From assembly GCA_025352765.1 (NCBI GenBank), contig JANXSI010000048.1:1-8343 (forward strand): a stretch of DNA of 8,343 nucleotides, written 5' to 3'. This document shows, in pieces, positions 1 to 7,133 of this stretch (positions are counted from its first letter, which is position 1; the number at the start of each line of letters is the position of its first letter). The stretch is from Devosia sp. (GTDB lineage: Bacteria > Pseudomonadota > Alphaproteobacteria > Rhizobiales > Devosiaceae). Both the position numbers and the translations under genes were made by a program. The notes beneath the pieces are model-generated. The model made no database searches and was not told the origin of the DNA. It worked only from the letters and a program-made list of their open reading frames with translations.

Positions 1-1
1 C

Positions 2-2392
2 CTGCGCATCAGCCGCGCCGATCGGCGCGCGACGCCCGAGGAACTTGCCTACATGCAGACGCTCGGGCAGGTGTCCGAAACCATCACGTCCAATTCGCGC
101 GGCGACGCGATCGACGACAGCGGCAACACCGTCTTCCTCGATATCTATGCGGTCGACGACGCCTATCCGATCCTCGGCCAGGTGGTGAGCCCGCAACTTC
201 CCGACGGCCACAAGCCGTCCGAACTGCTGGCGCAGAAGGACGGCGTCTTCGGCGCCATCGTCGATCCCGTGATCCTCGACCGGCTGGGCACCAAGCTTGG
301 CGGCCACTTCAAGGTCAACAGCACCGAATTCGAAATCCGGGGACTCCTCGGCTCGTTGCCCGACGGCGCGCTGCGCGGCTTCCACCTCGGCCAGACCGTG
401 GTGATGTCGATCGACGGCCAGCAGGCCAATCCGAACACCCGGCCGCCGCTTCCGGGGCTGCTGACCCAGTATGCCTACAAGGTCAAGCTCGCCGAGGGCG
501 ACTACAAGACCGTCCAGCCGCTGGTCGTGGCGCACTTCGCGTCGGACCCGTCGTGGAAGGTGGAATCGCCCTATGACGCCGCCGGCACGCTGTCGCGCTT
601 CTATGACCTGTTCATCCGCTTCCTGCTGATCGTCGGCCTCAGTTCGCTCCTCGTCGGGGGCATCGGCATTTCCAACGCCGTCAGCGCCTATATCGGCGAA
701 CGCCAGCGCTCGATCGCGACCCTGAGGAGCCTCGGCGCCACCGGTCCGCGCATCCTCGTCCACTTCTTCACCCAGATCGGGCTGCTCTCTTTGGTGGGCA
801 TCGCCATCGGCCTCGTGTTCGGGGCGCTGCTGACCGCTGCCGCCCTGCCGATCCTCGGGCGGATCCTTGCGGTCAATCTGCCGCCGACGGTGGATTTCCC
901 GTCGCTGGCCACGGCGCTCGGCTTCGGCATCCTCGCTGCGTTCGCCTTCTCGTTCCTGCCGCTCGTCCAGGCGCGCAAGATGAAGCCGGCGATGCTGTTC
1001 CGCACCGTCGGCACCAGCGTCCAGAACCTCAAGGCGCGCGACTATGTCGAGCCGGCGGTGTTCCTGCCGCTGCTGCTCGCGGGCGCAGCGATCTTCGGGC
1101 TCGCGGTGTGGACGACGCACGATTTCCAGCTGGTGCTCTGGTACGCCGTCGGCGTCATCGGCGCCTTCATCGTGCTCAGGCTTGCCGGCATGGGTCTGCA
1201 GGCGGCGCTGCGCGCGCTGCCGCCGTTCCCGAACGCACTCTGGCGCAACGCCTTCCGTGGCATTTCGCGGCCGGGCTCGCCCGCGCCGGTCGTGATCATG
1301 TCACTCGGGCTTGGCCTCGCGATGCTGCTGGTCATCATCATTCTCAGCGACAATCTGCGCAGCCAGCTCACAGGACAGGTGATGAAGGACGCCCCGACCT
1401 TCGTTGCGACCGACCTCTTCGACGACGAGATCGCCGATCTCCAGACCTTCCTCGATGGCACCGGCATGCTGAAACAATTCCAGCACTCGCCGATGATCCG
1501 CGCCGCCGTCACCAAGGTGAACGGCGTGGCTTCCGCCGACTTGCGCGGCCGCAAGGACATTTCGGGCGAGACCGCCTACATGCTGACCGGCGAAATCCTG
1601 ATGACTTGGCGGCCGGACCTGCCCAAGGAATCGACGGTCACGGCCGGCAGCTGGTGGCCCGACAATTATGACGGCCCGCCGCTGGTGTCGCTCCGCACCA
1701 AGGACGCGGCTGACCTCCATCTCAAGGTCGGCGACACCATCGAGCTGACGCTGTTCGGCGAATCCTTCGATGCCAAGGTCGCGAACCTCCGCGACTTCCA
1801 GTTCCAGAACGGGCTCAACTTCCTCGTCACCGCCTCGCCCGGCACGTTCGATGCCTTCCCGGGCACCAACCTTGCGACCATCAAGGCCGCCGAGGGCAAG
1901 GAGAAGGATCTCGAGCGCGCCCTGGCGCGGCAATATCCGGACCTGACGTTCCTGCCGGTCGGCGATGCGCTCAATCAGGCGGCGGGGATTCTCGGCCAGC
2001 TGTCGACGGCGGTGAACATCGTCGGCGCGCTCGCCGTGATCAACGGCCTCCTGGTGCTCGCCGGGACCATGGCGGCGGGTCGCAAGCAGCGCGAATCGGA
2101 CGCCGTGGTGAACAAGGTGCTGGGCTCGACCAGGACCGACGTGGTGCGGGTGTTCGCGCTCGAATACGCTCTGCTGGGCGCGTTCTCGGCGCTGCTGGCA
2201 ACGGCGGTCGGCATTGCCGGGGCGTTCCTGATCATCGCCAAGGCCGGCGTCGACGTCGGTTTCGCCGTCGATCCCGTGCTGGTGCTGGGCGTGCTGATCG
2301 GCTCGGTGACGCTAACCATCCTCACCGGTGCGCTGACCACCTGGAGTGCGCTCAGCATCAAGCCTGCGCAGTATCTGCGGGCGCTGGGTTAG
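2..2392 (+). CDS. FtsX/MacB-type ABC transporter permease (YbbP-like), 5' partial
   Basis: Inner-membrane permease of an FtsX-superfamily ABC exporter, the type that pairs with a LolD/YbbA-like ATPase. The substrate is unknown. The reading frame is open leftward from the first ATG (base 53) to base 2, and those 17 extra codons (LRISRADRRATPEELAY) read like the family's periplasmic segment. The true start is therefore off the window, and with it the first membrane helix. Of 796 visible residues, hydrophobic spans lie near 200-231, 255-282, 302-324, 351-371, 375-399, 430-449, 669-691, 718-746 and 758-784. There are two FtsX cores, each with the hallmark after its first helix: ERQRSIATLRSLGAT, and RKQRESDAVVNKVLGSTR in the second. 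A large soluble periplasmic region lies between (about 450-665). The two-core layout of roughly 850 residues fits YbbP rather than four-helix MacB or LolC. The ATPase gene would be expected upstream. Family call is firm; substrate is not inferable. Confidence 0.9.
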   Translation: MRISRADRRATPEELAYMQTLGQVSETITSNSRGDAIDDSGNTVFLDIYAVDDAYPILGQVVSPQLPDGHKPSELLAQKDGVFGAIVDPVILDRLGTKLGGHFKVNSTEFEIRGLLGSLPDGALRGFHLGQTVVMSIDGQQANPNTRPPLPGLLTQYAYKVKLAEGDYKTVQPLVVAHFASDPSWKVESPYDAAGTLSRFYDLFIRFLLIVGLSSLLVGGIGISNAVSAYIGERQRSIATLRSLGATGPRILVHFFTQIGLLSLVGIAIGLVFGALLTAAALPILGRILAVNLPPTVDFPSLATALGFGILAAFAFSFLPLVQARKMKPAMLFRTVGTSVQNLKARDYVEPAVFLPLLLAGAAIFGLAVWTTHDFQLVLWYAVGVIGAFIVLRLAGMGLQAALRALPPFPNALWRNAFRGISRPGSPAPVVIMSLGLGLAMLLVIIILSDNLRSQLTGQVMKDAPTFVATDLFDDEIADLQTFLDGTGMLKQFQHSPMIRAAVTKVNGVASADLRGRKDISGETAYMLTGEILMTWRPDLPKESTVTAGSWWPDNYDGPPLVSLRTKDAADLHLKVGDTIELTLFGESFDAKVANLRDFQFQNGLNFLVTASPGTFDAFPGTNLATIKAAEGKEKDLERALARQYPDLTFLPVGDALNQAAGILGQLSTAVNIVGALAVINGLLVLAGTMAAGRKQRESDAVVNKVLGSTRTDVVRVFALEYALLGAFSALLATAVGIAGAFLIIAKAGVDVGFAVDPVLVLGVLIGSVTLTILTGALTTWSALSIKPAQYLRALG

Positions 2393-2421
2393 GGCTCGTC
2401 AGGTCGACAACGGAAGAACGA

Positions 2422-2445
2422 AAAAGGGCCCGCGAGGGCCCTTTT
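2422..2445. terminator. Bidirectional intrinsic terminator between convergent genes
   Basis: A perfect inverted repeat: AAAAGGGCCC at 2422-2431 and GGGCCCTTTT at 2436-2445, with a four-base GCGA loop. The stem has a six-GC core flanked by A and T tracts, so a U-tract follows the hairpin whichever strand is transcribed. It sits in the 72-base gap between the stop of the permease (plus strand) and the stop of accC (minus strand), so it most likely ends both transcripts. Read from the plus strand the loop fits the stable GNRA tetraloop pattern. Confidence 0.9.
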
Positions 2446-2464
2446 GATTTCTGTGCTGCGGCCG

Positions 2465-3811
2465 TCAGTTCTTGTTGGCCGCCAGGAACTTTTCCAGCCA
2501 GTGGATGTCGTAGTTGCCCGCGATGATGTCGGGCTCCTTGATCAGGCGCTGGAACAGCGGCAGCGTGGTCTTGATGCCGTCGACGACGAACTCGTCGACC
2601 GCGCGGCGGAGGCGCATCAGGCATTCTTCGCGGGTGCGGCCGTAAACGATCAGCTTGCCGATCAGCGAGTCGTAATAGGGCGGGATCGTGTAGCCCTGAT
2701 AGACCGCTGAATCGACGCGCACGCCGACGCCGCCCGCCGGGTGGTAGAACTTGATCGTGCCAGGGGAGGGCGCAAAGGTCTGCGGGTCTTCCGCATTGAT
2801 GCGCACTTCGATGGCGTGGCCGGTGAAGGTGATCTGGTCCTGCTTGAGGCTCAGCACTTCGCCCGAGGCGACGCGGATCTGCTCGTAGACGAGGTCGACG
2901 CCGGTGACGCGTTCGGTGACCGGGTGCTCGACCTGGAGCCGGGTGTTCATTTCGATGAAATAGAACTCGCCGTTCTCGTAGAGGAACTCGATCGTCCCGG
3001 CGCCCGAGTATTTGAGCTTCCGCATGGCGGCGGCGCAGATCTCGCCGATCTTTTCGCGCTGGTCGGCCGGAACCGACGGGGCAGTGGCTTCTTCCCAGAC
3101 CTTCTGGTGGCGCCGCTGCAGCGAGCAGTCGCGGGTGCCGAGGTGCACCGCATTGCCCTGACCGTCGCCCATCACCTGGATTTCGATGTGGCGCGGCTTC
3201 TGCAGGTACTTTTCGATATAGACGCTGTCGTTGCCGAACGCGGCCTTGGCTTCGGTGCGCGCCGTCGAGATGGCGATCGCCATTTCCTCGTCGTTGGTCG
3301 CGACCTTCATGCCGCGTCCGCCACCGCCGGCCGTCGCCTTGACGATCACCGGGTAGCCGATCTTCTTGGCCACGGCCTGGGCTTCCGCCGGGGTCGTGAC
3401 TTCGCCCTCGGAGCCGGGGACCACCGGAATGCCGAGCTCGACGGCGGTCTTTTTGGCCGTGATCTTGTCGCCCATGATCTCGATGTGGTGCGACGAGGGG
3501 CCGATGAAGGTGATCTTGTGCTCGCTGAGAATGCGGGCAAAGCGGGCGTTTTCGCTCAGAAACCCGTAGCCGGGATGCACGGCATCGGCGCCGGTGATCT
3601 CGCAGGCCGCCATTAGCGACGGAATGTTGAGGTAGGAATCCTTGGCCGGCGGCGGCCCGATGCAGACGCTCTCGTCGGCCATGCGGACGTGCATGGCGTT
3701 GCGGTCGGCGGTCGAATAGACCGCGACCGTCGAAATGCCCAGTTCCTTGCAGGCGCGAAGCACCCGCAGCGCGATTTCGCCACGGTTGGCGATGAGGACC
3801 TTTTGAAACAT
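2465..3811 (-). CDS. accC: Acetyl-CoA carboxylase, biotin carboxylase subunit
   Basis: Cytosolic ATP-grasp enzyme that carboxylates the biotin on AccB with bicarbonate and ATP, the first half-reaction of acetyl-CoA carboxylase in fatty acid synthesis. The 448 residues match the family length (E. coli 449). The N-terminal domain opens with VLIANRGEIALRVLRA. K116 lies in GDK, the glycine-rich ATP loop is TAGGGGRGMKV with K158 just before it, and H208 follows. E275, E287, N289 and R291 (EMNTRLQVEHP) form the metal and bicarbonate site, and R337 lies in EVRINAEDP. All expected catalytic residues are present. The ATG overlaps the accB stop by one base (TGATG) with only a weak Shine-Dalgarno sequence before it, which suggests translational coupling to accB and matched subunit amounts. 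QRRHQKVWEEA, with Trp after KV, resembles rhizobial versions. It is the last gene of its operon; the terminator hairpin begins about 20 bases past the stop. Confidence 0.98.
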   Translation of the reverse strand: MFQKVLIANRGEIALRVLRACKELGISTVAVYSTADRNAMHVRMADESVCIGPPPAKDSYLNIPSLMAACEITGADAVHPGYGFLSENARFARILSEHKITFIGPSSHHIEIMGDKITAKKTAVELGIPVVPGSEGEVTTPAEAQAVAKKIGYPVIVKATAGGGGRGMKVATNDEEMAIAISTARTEAKAAFGNDSVYIEKYLQKPRHIEIQVMGDGQGNAVHLGTRDCSLQRRHQKVWEEATAPSVPADQREKIGEICAAAMRKLKYSGAGTIEFLYENGEFYFIEMNTRLQVEHPVTERVTGVDLVYEQIRVASGEVLSLKQDQITFTGHAIEVRINAEDPQTFAPSPGTIKFYHPAGGVGVRVDSAVYQGYTIPPYYDSLIGKLIVYGRTREECLMRLRRAVDEFVVDGIKTTLPLFQRLIKEPDIIAGNYDIHWLEKFLAANKN

Positions 3812-4296
3812 CAGTCGATGACCGCCAGCGGCTGGCCGTATTCGATCGGCGCCGCGTCGGTGACCAGAATGCGCGAGATCGTGCCCGACTTGTGGGCAGG
3901 GATCTGGTTCATGGTCTTCATCGCTTCGATGATGAGGATGGTCTGGCCCTCGGACACCTTCGAGCCGACGCTGACGAACGCGGGCTTGCCGGGTTCGGGC
4001 GAAAGGTAGGCGGTGCCGACCATCGGCGAGGTCAGGGTCCCCGGGTTGGAGGCGAGATCGTCAGCGGTCGCCTTGATCGCGGCGGCCGAACCGGCTGCAG
4101 CCGTCGGCGCCGGCGCGGCAGGGGCGGCGACGGGGGCCGGCACCATCACCTGCTGCACGCCGCTCGAGGCGTAGGACCGCGTGACGCGGACCCTCAGGTC
4201 CTCGCGCTCGATTTCGATCTCGGCGAGATTCTGCTCGTTCAAGAGTTCGGCGATGGCGCGGATCAGGGCCTGATCTACGGGCAAGTCCTTGGGCAT
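3811..4296 (-). CDS. accB: Acetyl-CoA carboxylase biotin carboxyl carrier protein (BCCP)
   Basis: Carries covalently bound biotin between AccC and the carboxyltransferase (AccA/AccD). The 161 residues have the usual three parts. Residues 8-40 form an N-terminal helix-strand region (QALIRAIAELLNEQ, then DLRVRVTR), which in this family contacts AccC and dimerises. A flexible Ala/Pro-rich linker follows at about 51-73. The C-terminal biotinyl domain spans about 86-161. The biotin acceptor is K127 in IIEAMKTMN. Thr rather than Met follows the lysine, a variant I recall from rhizobial BCCPs, so I do not consider it a defect. The start is supported by GAAAGG (4304-4309) seven bases upstream. aroQ lies 52 bases upstream on the same strand with no terminator between, so aroQ-accB-accC is probably one transcript, a gene order also found in E. 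coli. Confidence 0.97.
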   Translation of the reverse strand: MPKDLPVDQALIRAIAELLNEQNLAEIEIEREDLRVRVTRSYASSGVQQVMVPAPVAAPAAPAPTAAAGSAAAIKATADDLASNPGTLTSPMVGTAYLSPEPGKPAFVSVGSKVSEGQTILIIEAMKTMNQIPAHKSGTISRILVTDAAPIEYGQPLAVID

Positions 4297-4348
4297 CGAT
4301 CAGCCTTTCGTGGGCAATTGTTCTTGGTTTCGGGTCTTCGGGGCGGAC

Positions 4349-4789
4349 TCAGTCGCCGAGCCGCTCGGCCAGGGCTTCGAGCGCCAGCCTATACCCTGCC
4401 GCGCCGAGGCCGCAAATCACCCCGACCGCAACGGCAGAGACATAGGAAAAGTGGCGAAATTCCTCACGCGCGTGGATATTGCTGAGGTGCACCTCGATCG
4501 TCGGGATCGCCACGGCACTGATCGCGTCGCGGATCGCCACCGAGGTGTGGGAGTAGCCGGCCGGGTTGATGACGATCCCGTCGACCTTGCCGTAAGCACC
4601 TTGAATCCATTCGACCAATTCGCCTTCGCGGTTGGTCTGGCGGCACTCGACGCTGAGCTTCAGGCGCTTGCCCTCGGCCTTGCACATGGCCTCGATGTCG
4701 CCCAGCGTCTGCGAGCCATAGGTTTTCGGCTCGCGGATGCCAAGCATGTTGAGGTTGGGGCCGTTGAGGACGAGGACGTGCTTGGGCAT
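4349..4789 (-). CDS. aroQ: Type II 3-dehydroquinate dehydratase
   Basis: Converts 3-dehydroquinate to 3-dehydroshikimate, the third step of the shikimate pathway. Type II enzymes work through an enolate and form cytosolic dodecamers. The 146 residues are typical. Visible motifs are NGPNLNMLGIREPKTYG at 9-25, with catalytic R19 and Y24 on the mobile lid; NPAGYSHTSVAIRD at 75-88, with N75, H81 and D88; and EVHLSNIHAREEFRHFS at 99-115, with E99, H101, S103 and R112. These positions coincide with the well-studied Mycobacterium tuberculosis enzyme. The ATG is the only reasonable start: an in-frame TGA lies seven codons upstream. The nearest Shine-Dalgarno-like GAGGG is about 15 bases away, farther than usual, so initiation may be modest. 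The DsbA-family gene ends 79 bases upstream on the same strand; whether aroQ has its own promoter in that gap is unclear. Confidence 0.97.
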   Translation of the reverse strand: MPKHVLVLNGPNLNMLGIREPKTYGSQTLGDIEAMCKAEGKRLKLSVECRQTNREGELVEWIQGAYGKVDGIVINPAGYSHTSVAIRDAISAVAIPTIEVHLSNIHAREEFRHFSYVSAVAVGVICGLGAAGYRLALEALAERLGD

Positions 4790-4868
4790 GATGGCGGCGT
4801 TGTGCCCTCACAGCCGCCGCGGCGCAAGCGGCGCGGCAAAGATTACACGGGAATCAGCGGCCAATGGC

Positions 4869-5723
4869 CTAGCTGGCCGCCGGGCAGACCGTTGAACCGC
4901 AGGCGCGCATGTTGGCGATCTTTTCGCGCAGCTGGTCGATCGGCACGGCACCGGGGATCAGCTCGTCGCCGATGATGTAGGTCGGCGTGCCGCCGATGTT
5001 GAGCGACTTGGCGAGCGCGTAGCTCTTTTGCAGCGCGTCGGTCGCGGCTTTGCCATTCATGTCGAGCATCAGCTCGACGCGGTTGCCGCCGAGTTTCTCG
5101 GCTACCTGCAGGGCCTGGTCGGCGCCGACCTCGCCACGTTGCGCGAACAGCTGCTGGTGGAAGTCCCAGTAGTCGATCTTTTTGTTTTCGCCGACCAGCA
5201 CTGCGACCCGCGCCGCATCGACCGAGCCGGAGGTGAGGATCGGGAATTCCTTGAGGATGACCTTGAGGTTGGGGTCCTCTGCCATCAGCGCCGCCATGTC
5301 GGGCACCGCACCGCGGCAGTAGGAACAGTTGTAGTCGAACATCTCGACCAGCGTGACGTCGCCATTGGGGTTGCCCAAAATGACGTTGCCGGCGTCGTCG
5401 TAGATTTCGGCCCGGTGGGCGTCGAGCTGGTCCTTCTGCGCCTTGCGCTGGGCGACCAGCTTCTGGTCCGCCAAACGCTGGTTCATCCGGGTCAGGATGG
5501 TCGGGTCACCGAGCAGATAGTCTTCGACCAGCTTGTTGACCTGCGCGGGATCGAGCGCCGCCACGGGCTTGGTCGCGTCGGCCTGCTTCTGCAGCATTTC
5601 CGACACGAGCGCCCGAACCTGCGTCTGATCGACCGTCGGCGCCTCCGGGCGAAGCAGCAGCGCGCCGAGCGCGCCGGTGAGGAGACCGACCAGAAGGATG
5701 AGGGTAAAGCTCAGGCGGGACAT
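4869..5723 (-). CDS. DsbA-family thiol:disulfide oxidoreductase, exported
   Basis: Thioredoxin-fold protein of the DsbA/ScsC/BdbD group, expected to make or shuffle disulfides in the periplasm. Of 284 residues, 4-24 are strongly hydrophobic after MSR, serving as a signal peptide or membrane anchor. I see no strong cleavage motif, though ALG-A at 18-21 is possible. Residues 30-110 are charged and helical with many Gln and Lys, like the N-terminal oligomerisation region of ScsC-type proteins. The redox motif is C133-S-Y-C136 in EMFDYNCSYCRGA. The cis-proline loop is GGTPTYIIG (T246-P247). A second cysteine pair lies close to the C-terminus (C275, C280), beyond the usual fold. The start is fixed by GGAGGA (5730-5735) six bases before the ATG. 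The gene lies upstream of aroQ-accBC and is divergent from the aminotransferase. Family call is secure; whether it acts as oxidase, isomerase or reductase cannot be read from sequence. Confidence 0.92.
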   Translation of the reverse strand: MSRLSFTLILLVGLLTGALGALLLRPEAPTVDQTQVRALVSEMLQKQADATKPVAALDPAQVNKLVEDYLLGDPTILTRMNQRLADQKLVAQRKAQKDQLDAHRAEIYDDAGNVILGNPNGDVTLVEMFDYNCSYCRGAVPDMAALMAEDPNLKVILKEFPILTSGSVDAARVAVLVGENKKIDYWDFHQQLFAQRGEVGADQALQVAEKLGGNRVELMLDMNGKAATDALQKSYALAKSLNIGGTPTYIIGDELIPGAVPIDQLREKIANMRACGSTVCPAAS

Positions 5724-5776
5724 GGACGCTCCTCCAGATACGGCACGCTACCACCACGCGGCTGCGTCCGCTCAGC

Positions 5777-5804
5777 CCATAGCAATCAATTTCAGTTGAG
5801 ACAA
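5777..5804 (-). promoter_or_regulatory. Candidate sigma70-type promoter for the DsbA-family gene
   Basis: On the minus strand, TTGTCT (5804-5799) is followed after 16 bases by CTATGG (5782-5777). The pair partly resembles the alphaproteobacterial housekeeping pattern TTGAC then CTATAT. It lies about 55 bases upstream of the dsbA-like ATG in a divergent gap, where a promoter must exist. The match is partial, so this is only the best candidate seen. Confidence 0.3.
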
Positions 5805-5856
5805 ACCGCGCCGACCGCTAGTCGGAGGTGGCATCGAGCGTGAAGGCGACGAAGTT

Positions 5857-7002
5857 ATGACCACTGACCAAGCGGGGGGCCTCCAGCCCTTCTACTCGAT
5901 GGAAATCAACGCGCTGGCGCGTGGGCTCGAGGCCGAGGGCCGCGACATCTGCTTTCTCGAGCAGGGCCAGCCGGCTGCGCCGCCCGCGCCCAAGGTCATC
6001 GAGGCCGTGCGGGCTGTCCTCGACGGGCCGCAACCCTATACGCATTTCGCCGGACTGCCGGCGCTGCGCGCGGGGCTCGCGGACTACTACGCCACCCAGC
6101 ACGGTGTGACCGTGGGGCGCGATTCGATCATTGCCACAATGGGTTCGTCAGCGGGCTTCATCCTCGCGTTCCTCGGCGGGTTCGCGGCCGGCGCGACGAT
6201 CGCCGTGACCCGCCCGGGCTATCCGGCATACCTCAATACGCTGCACGGCATGGGCTACCGGACGGTCGAAATCCCGGTCACCGCCGCTGATGGCTGGCGG
6301 CTGACGGCAGCGGCGATCGAAGCCGCCTACCTGGCCGAAAAGTTCGACGGGCTGCTGTTCGCTTCGCCCGCCAATCCGACCGGTGCGGCAGTGACCCGCG
6401 AACAGCTGGGCGAGATCGTTGCGGTGTGCGCAAAACTCGGCATCCGCTTCATCTCGGACGAGATCTATCACGGGCTCGACTACCGCGGCCCATCTGTGAG
6501 CGCGCTCGAGTTCACCCGCGACGCCATCATCATCAACAGCTTTTCGAAATACTACTGCATGACCGGCTGGCGCATCGGCTGGATGGTGCTGCCCGACGAC
6601 GTGCTGCGGCGCACCCAGATCCTGCAGCAGAACCTGTTCATCGCCGCGCCAACCCTGAGCCAGATCGCTGCCATCGCGGCGCTCGGCGAGCGCGACTACG
6701 CGGAGGAGCAGAAGGCGCACTACGCCGCCAACCGGCCGCTGCTGACTGGCGGCCTCCGCGCGCTCGGCATGCCGGTCGACGAAAGCGACGGCGCCTTCTA
6801 CGCCTATGCCGACGTGAGCCGCTTCACCAATGACTCGCTGGGGTTTTGCAAGGACCTGCTGCAGGTGGCAGGCGTCGCAGCGACACCGGGCATCGACTTC
6901 GACCGCGTCAACGGCCACCGCTTCGTGCGATTTTCCTATGCCGGCAGCAAGCAGACGATGGAAACCGCGCTGCAGCGAATGCGTGGATTTCTCGCGCGCT
7001 AG
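5857..7002 (+). CDS. Class I/II (fold type I) PLP-dependent aminotransferase
   Basis: Cytosolic aminotransferase that uses pyridoxal phosphate to move an amino group between an amino acid and a 2-oxo acid. It is complete at 381 residues. Visible active-site elements in order: GQPAAP near the N-terminus (substrate side); MGSSAGF at 95-101, the phosphate-binding turn; the SPANPTG motif with N173; SDEIYHGL with D201, which binds the PLP ring nitrogen, and Y204; SFSKYYCMTGWRIGW with K231 as the Schiff-base lysine; and HRFVRFSYAG with R358, the usual carboxylate-binding arginine. It belongs to the broad subgroup I aminotransferases often labelled aspartate or aromatic aminotransferase in rhizobial genomes; the true substrate cannot be read from sequence. 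The ATG is preceded by GAAGG (5842-5846) at a 10-base spacing. It is divergent from the dsbA-like gene, 133 bases apart, and appears to be transcribed alone. It converges on a tiny frame whose stop is only 7 bases away. Confidence 0.95.
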   Translation: MTTDQAGGLQPFYSMEINALARGLEAEGRDICFLEQGQPAAPPAPKVIEAVRAVLDGPQPYTHFAGLPALRAGLADYYATQHGVTVGRDSIIATMGSSAGFILAFLGGFAAGATIAVTRPGYPAYLNTLHGMGYRTVEIPVTAADGWRLTAAAIEAAYLAEKFDGLLFASPANPTGAAVTREQLGEIVAVCAKLGIRFISDEIYHGLDYRGPSVSALEFTRDAIIINSFSKYYCMTGWRIGWMVLPDDVLRRTQILQQNLFIAAPTLSQIAAIAALGERDYAEEQKAHYAANRPLLTGGLRALGMPVDESDGAFYAYADVSRFTNDSLGFCKDLLQVAGVAATPGIDFDRVNGHRFVRFSYAGSKQTMETALQRMRGFLAR

Positions 7003-7009
7003 GTAGGCC

Positions 7010-7108
7010 TCAGTGCGTGAGGTGGTAGGCCGAGACGCTGACGATGGCGCTGGTGAGCAGCACGACGCTCATCACGATGATCAGGTCGGCGAAATCGAAT
7101 GCGGACAT
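7010..7108 (-). CDS. Small single-span membrane protein, 32 residues, unrecognised
   Basis: I do not recognise this gene. The frame starts at the ATG at 7108-7106 and stops with TGA at 7012-7010. The product begins MSAFDFADLIIVMSV and ends VSVSAYHLTH. Residues 9-27 form one hydrophobic span with no charged residue. Two aspartates (5, 8) precede it, and the short tail carries two histidines. It is preceded by a near-ideal Shine-Dalgarno sequence, GGAGG, five bases before the ATG, better placed than those of several larger genes here. A CtrA-like site lies about 25 bases further upstream. It is convergent with the aminotransferase, 7 bases between stops. Tiny one-helix proteins often act as accessory subunits or modulators of larger membrane proteins, but nothing here shows a partner. 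It could be a chance frame: the length alone is not significant. The case rests on the ribosome site, the hydrophobic composition and the clean gap it fills. Confidence 0.6.
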   Translation of the reverse strand: MSAFDFADLIIVMSVVLLTSAIVSVSAYHLTH

Positions 7109-7113
7109 TTTGG

Positions 7114-7118
7114 CCTCC
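7114..7118 (-). promoter_or_regulatory. Strong Shine-Dalgarno site for the 32-residue frame
   Basis: Minus-strand GGAGG, complementary to the 16S rRNA 3' end, with a five-base A-rich spacer (CCAAA) to the ATG. It is the main evidence that the small frame at 7010-7108 is translated. Confidence 0.6.
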
Positions 7119-7133
7119 GGTGCGGGTCAAGAC

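Noticed and set aside
2741..3616. 291-codon plus-strand open frame opposite accC
   Set aside because: It lies wholly antisense to a textbook accC. Its product is rich in Asp, Arg, Gly and Val with no recognisable motif, typical of the shadow frames of GC-rich genes.
4815..4833. GC-rich stem (6 bp, 7-base loop) between the dsbA-like gene and aroQ, considered as a terminator
   Set aside because: No T tract follows in the minus-strand direction, and such GC stems are frequent at this base composition.
5796..5824. TTGAGA (5796-5801) with TAGTCG 17 bases on, as an aminotransferase promoter
   Set aside because: The -10 match is poor, so I could not support a plus-strand promoter call, although one must exist in this gap.
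5028..5843. 271-codon plus-strand open frame opposite the DsbA-family gene
   Set aside because: It is antisense to a gene with an intact CxxC motif, cis-Pro loop and strong Shine-Dalgarno site; its composition is that of a shadow frame.
7008..7022. CCTCA-GTGCG-TGAGG stem at the convergent stops of the aminotransferase and the small gene
   Set aside because: The stem is only 5 bp with no T tract on either strand, and overlaps coding sequence; too weak to call a terminator.
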